From: Firmicutes bacterium HGW-Firmicutes-16 | GTDB taxonomy: Bacteria > Bacillota > Clostridia > Oscillospirales > Oscillospiraceae | Assembly (NCBI GenBank): GCA_002841545.1 | Contig: PGZZ01000012.1 | Coordinates: 26,409 to 90,408, forward strand | Direction of reading: 5' to 3' | Length of the DNA: 64,000 nt | Part shown: positions 62,931 through 64,000 of the stretch, one piece after another | Layout: the number at the start of each line of letters is the position of its first letter | How positions within the stretch are numbered: the first letter of the stretch is position 1 | The notes under the pieces: generated by a model | Told to the model about the DNA's origin: nothing | The model's database searches: none | What the model saw: the letters and a program-made list of their open reading frames with translations, nothing else | Translations under genes and position numbers: made by a program

Positions 62931-64000
62931 TGGACTGCGCTGAAAAAAGGTCAGTGGGTCTGGCAAAGTCATCCGCATAGAAAGCACTTGTTTTTAAGCA
63001 GCTTCGCCGCCCTGATTCTTTCTTCTGTATGCAACCGGGCTCAGATAGCCTAAGACTGAATGCATACGCTTTCGGTTGTAAAAAAGCTCCATATACGAGA
63101 ACATATCTCGCCTAACTTCTTCCATTGTAACATATCGCCTTCGATAGATACATTCTTTTTTCAGCGTCGCAAAAAAGATCTCCAAGCATGAGTTGTCATA
63201 TGAACAACCGGGGCGGCTCATGCTGCTGACTATGCCGTGTTCCTCCAGCATATGCCGGTATCCCTGACTGCTGTACTGGCAACCTCGATCACCGTGAAAA
63301 ACCAGCCCACTCAAATTTTCTCGGCCTCCGATTGCATTACCAAGGGCGCGCTTCACAAGCTCGGTGTCAATCTGCTTACTAACGGAATAGCCGATAACCT
63401 CCCGGTTATACAAATCAATCACCGCTGCAAGATATACCCAGCCTAACGTGGTTTTTATGTATGTAATGTCGCCAACCCAGACCTTATCCGCTTTTTCTGC
63501 TCTGAAGTTTTGCTTTAATAGATTTGGACTGTATTGCCCGGACTGCTTGCCGTAGTGATAGGGCCGATACTTCGTAATAGTTTCGGGGTAAAACCCGTTC
63601 TCACGCATTATCTTTCTAACACAATATACACTAATTTTAGTGCCAGACTGCGCCAAAGCTCGCTGCATTTTCCTGTAGCCATAAGTCTTTCGGCTCTCAG
63701 TAAACAGCATTTCTGTTTTCATAACCAACAGCTTTTCTTGCCAGCAGTTCTTCTGCTGGCTTTCCTGTCTGCTTTGCCACCTGTAATAATTGGATTCCTT
63801 AAAACGCTCTCGACCAGTTCATACTGCTGCAATTCCTTGAGTCTCTGAATATCTTTTTTGCTGCGATATCGTTGCCAACAGTAATAATTCGCTTCTTTCA
63901 GCCCTAATACACGGCACATCTTTCCCACTGAGAATTCGGGCTTGTATGTGCTGATTGCCTCATACTTCATCCTTGTGGTTGCATAAAGATGTGCAGGGAT
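62931..64000 (-). mobile_element. IS3-family type b element, chimeric, runs off window
   Basis: Terminus TGGACTGCGCTGAAAAAA at 62931, homologous to 41085 and 11136. The coding part is a hybrid of two IS3 copies. The other end is beyond 64000. Confidence 0.82.
62994..63970 (-). pseudogene. IS3-family transposase OrfB, hybrid of two copies with frame break
   Basis: The first part (63970-~63800) matches the type a N-terminus (EFSVGKMCRVLGLKEANYY through ELQQYELVESVL). At AAGGAATCC it jumps into a second OrfB at its own N-terminal ESNYYRWQSRQ motif, one frame away. That part runs through RKTYGYRKMQRAL, GDITYIKTTLGWVYLA, HGDRGCQYSS and SCLEIFFATLKKE to 62994. The DDE residues are present, but the joined gene is out of frame. 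Confidence 0.82.

Noticed and set aside
1..64000. CRISPR array
   Set aside because: No regularly spaced 25-40 bp direct repeats were seen; repeats present are inverted, dispersed or operator-like.

Overview
The window looks like a chromosomal segment of a low-to-mid GC anaerobic member of the Clostridia (Oscillospiraceae-like). The basis is S-layer-homology (SLH) anchored exported proteins, a FadN/FadA-type acyl-CoA pathway, GHKL/LytTR two-component systems, a vanG-type cluster and strong AGGAGG ribosome sites. No species can be named from sequence alone. Many genes are broken and tRNA and IS fragments are frequent, so this is an accessory, recombining region.

Layout. (A) 1-9090, minus strand: a cobalamin-riboswitch operon. 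Leader aptamer (~8967-9090) and long intrinsic terminator (8801-8881) precede three exported DUF4430 (transcobalamin beta-domain-like) proteins, one exported alpha/alpha-toroid (terpene-cyclase/intrinsic-factor alpha-domain-like) SLH protein, EcfT, and a single polypeptide fusing EcfA, EcfA' and an EcfS-like membrane domain that runs off the left edge. It reads as a Gram-positive B12/corrinoid capture and uptake system resembling a split intrinsic factor. (B) 9715-12096: an AI-2E family permease and an IS3-family copy. (C) 12290-22754: several small regulator/target cassettes (TetR, TetR, TetR, MarR) with hydrolases, a flavodoxin-ferredoxin, a GT1 glycosyltransferase, an MFS exporter and an NmrA-like reductase. 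Palindromic operators are visible, and several genes are frameshifted or truncated. (D) 23358-26144: GHKL kinase and LytTR regulator divergent from a truncated exported protein. (E) 26221-31825: a ~5.6 kb integrated element bounded by a 13-bp direct repeat whose right copy lies in a tRNA-Met fragment. It carries a frameshifted tyrosine integrase and a DNA-damage module (SRAP/HMCES-like, small conserved protein, ImmA/IrrE peptidase, XRE repressor, Y-family polymerase). (F) 32513-40830: LuxR-type regulator, acyl-CoA dehydrogenase, CoA-transferase, FadN-like fusion, thiolase and a small protein. (G) 41085-43041: IS and surface-protein debris plus a tRNA-like sequence. (H) 43254-46215: AraC-GNAT fusion regulator and HelD-like helicase. 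(I) 46564-52590: vanR-vanS, then a serine-acetyltransferase-like gene, vanG-type ligase, vanXY, a soluble vanT-type racemase and a coupled TetR gene. (J) 52592-54622: crotonase fragment, hbd with an amber stop, resolvase fragment, tRNA-Trp 3' fragment. (K) 54835-60699: a 1099-aa SLH surface protein, a small membrane protein and a second GHKL/LytTR pair preceded by 22-bp-spaced direct repeats. (L) 60805-64000: a second tRNA-like sequence, an HD-GYP protein, a truncated GGDEF gene and a chimeric IS3 copy.

Most notable: the riboswitch-controlled split intrinsic-factor-like uptake operon; the repeated GHKL/LytTR plus surface-protein module with matching promoter architecture; the mobile ImmA/XRE-controlled mutagenesis module with identifiable ends; the vanG-type operon with an unexpected acetyltransferase; and two inverted, terminator-linked tRNA-like sequences with a shared abnormal 5' half.
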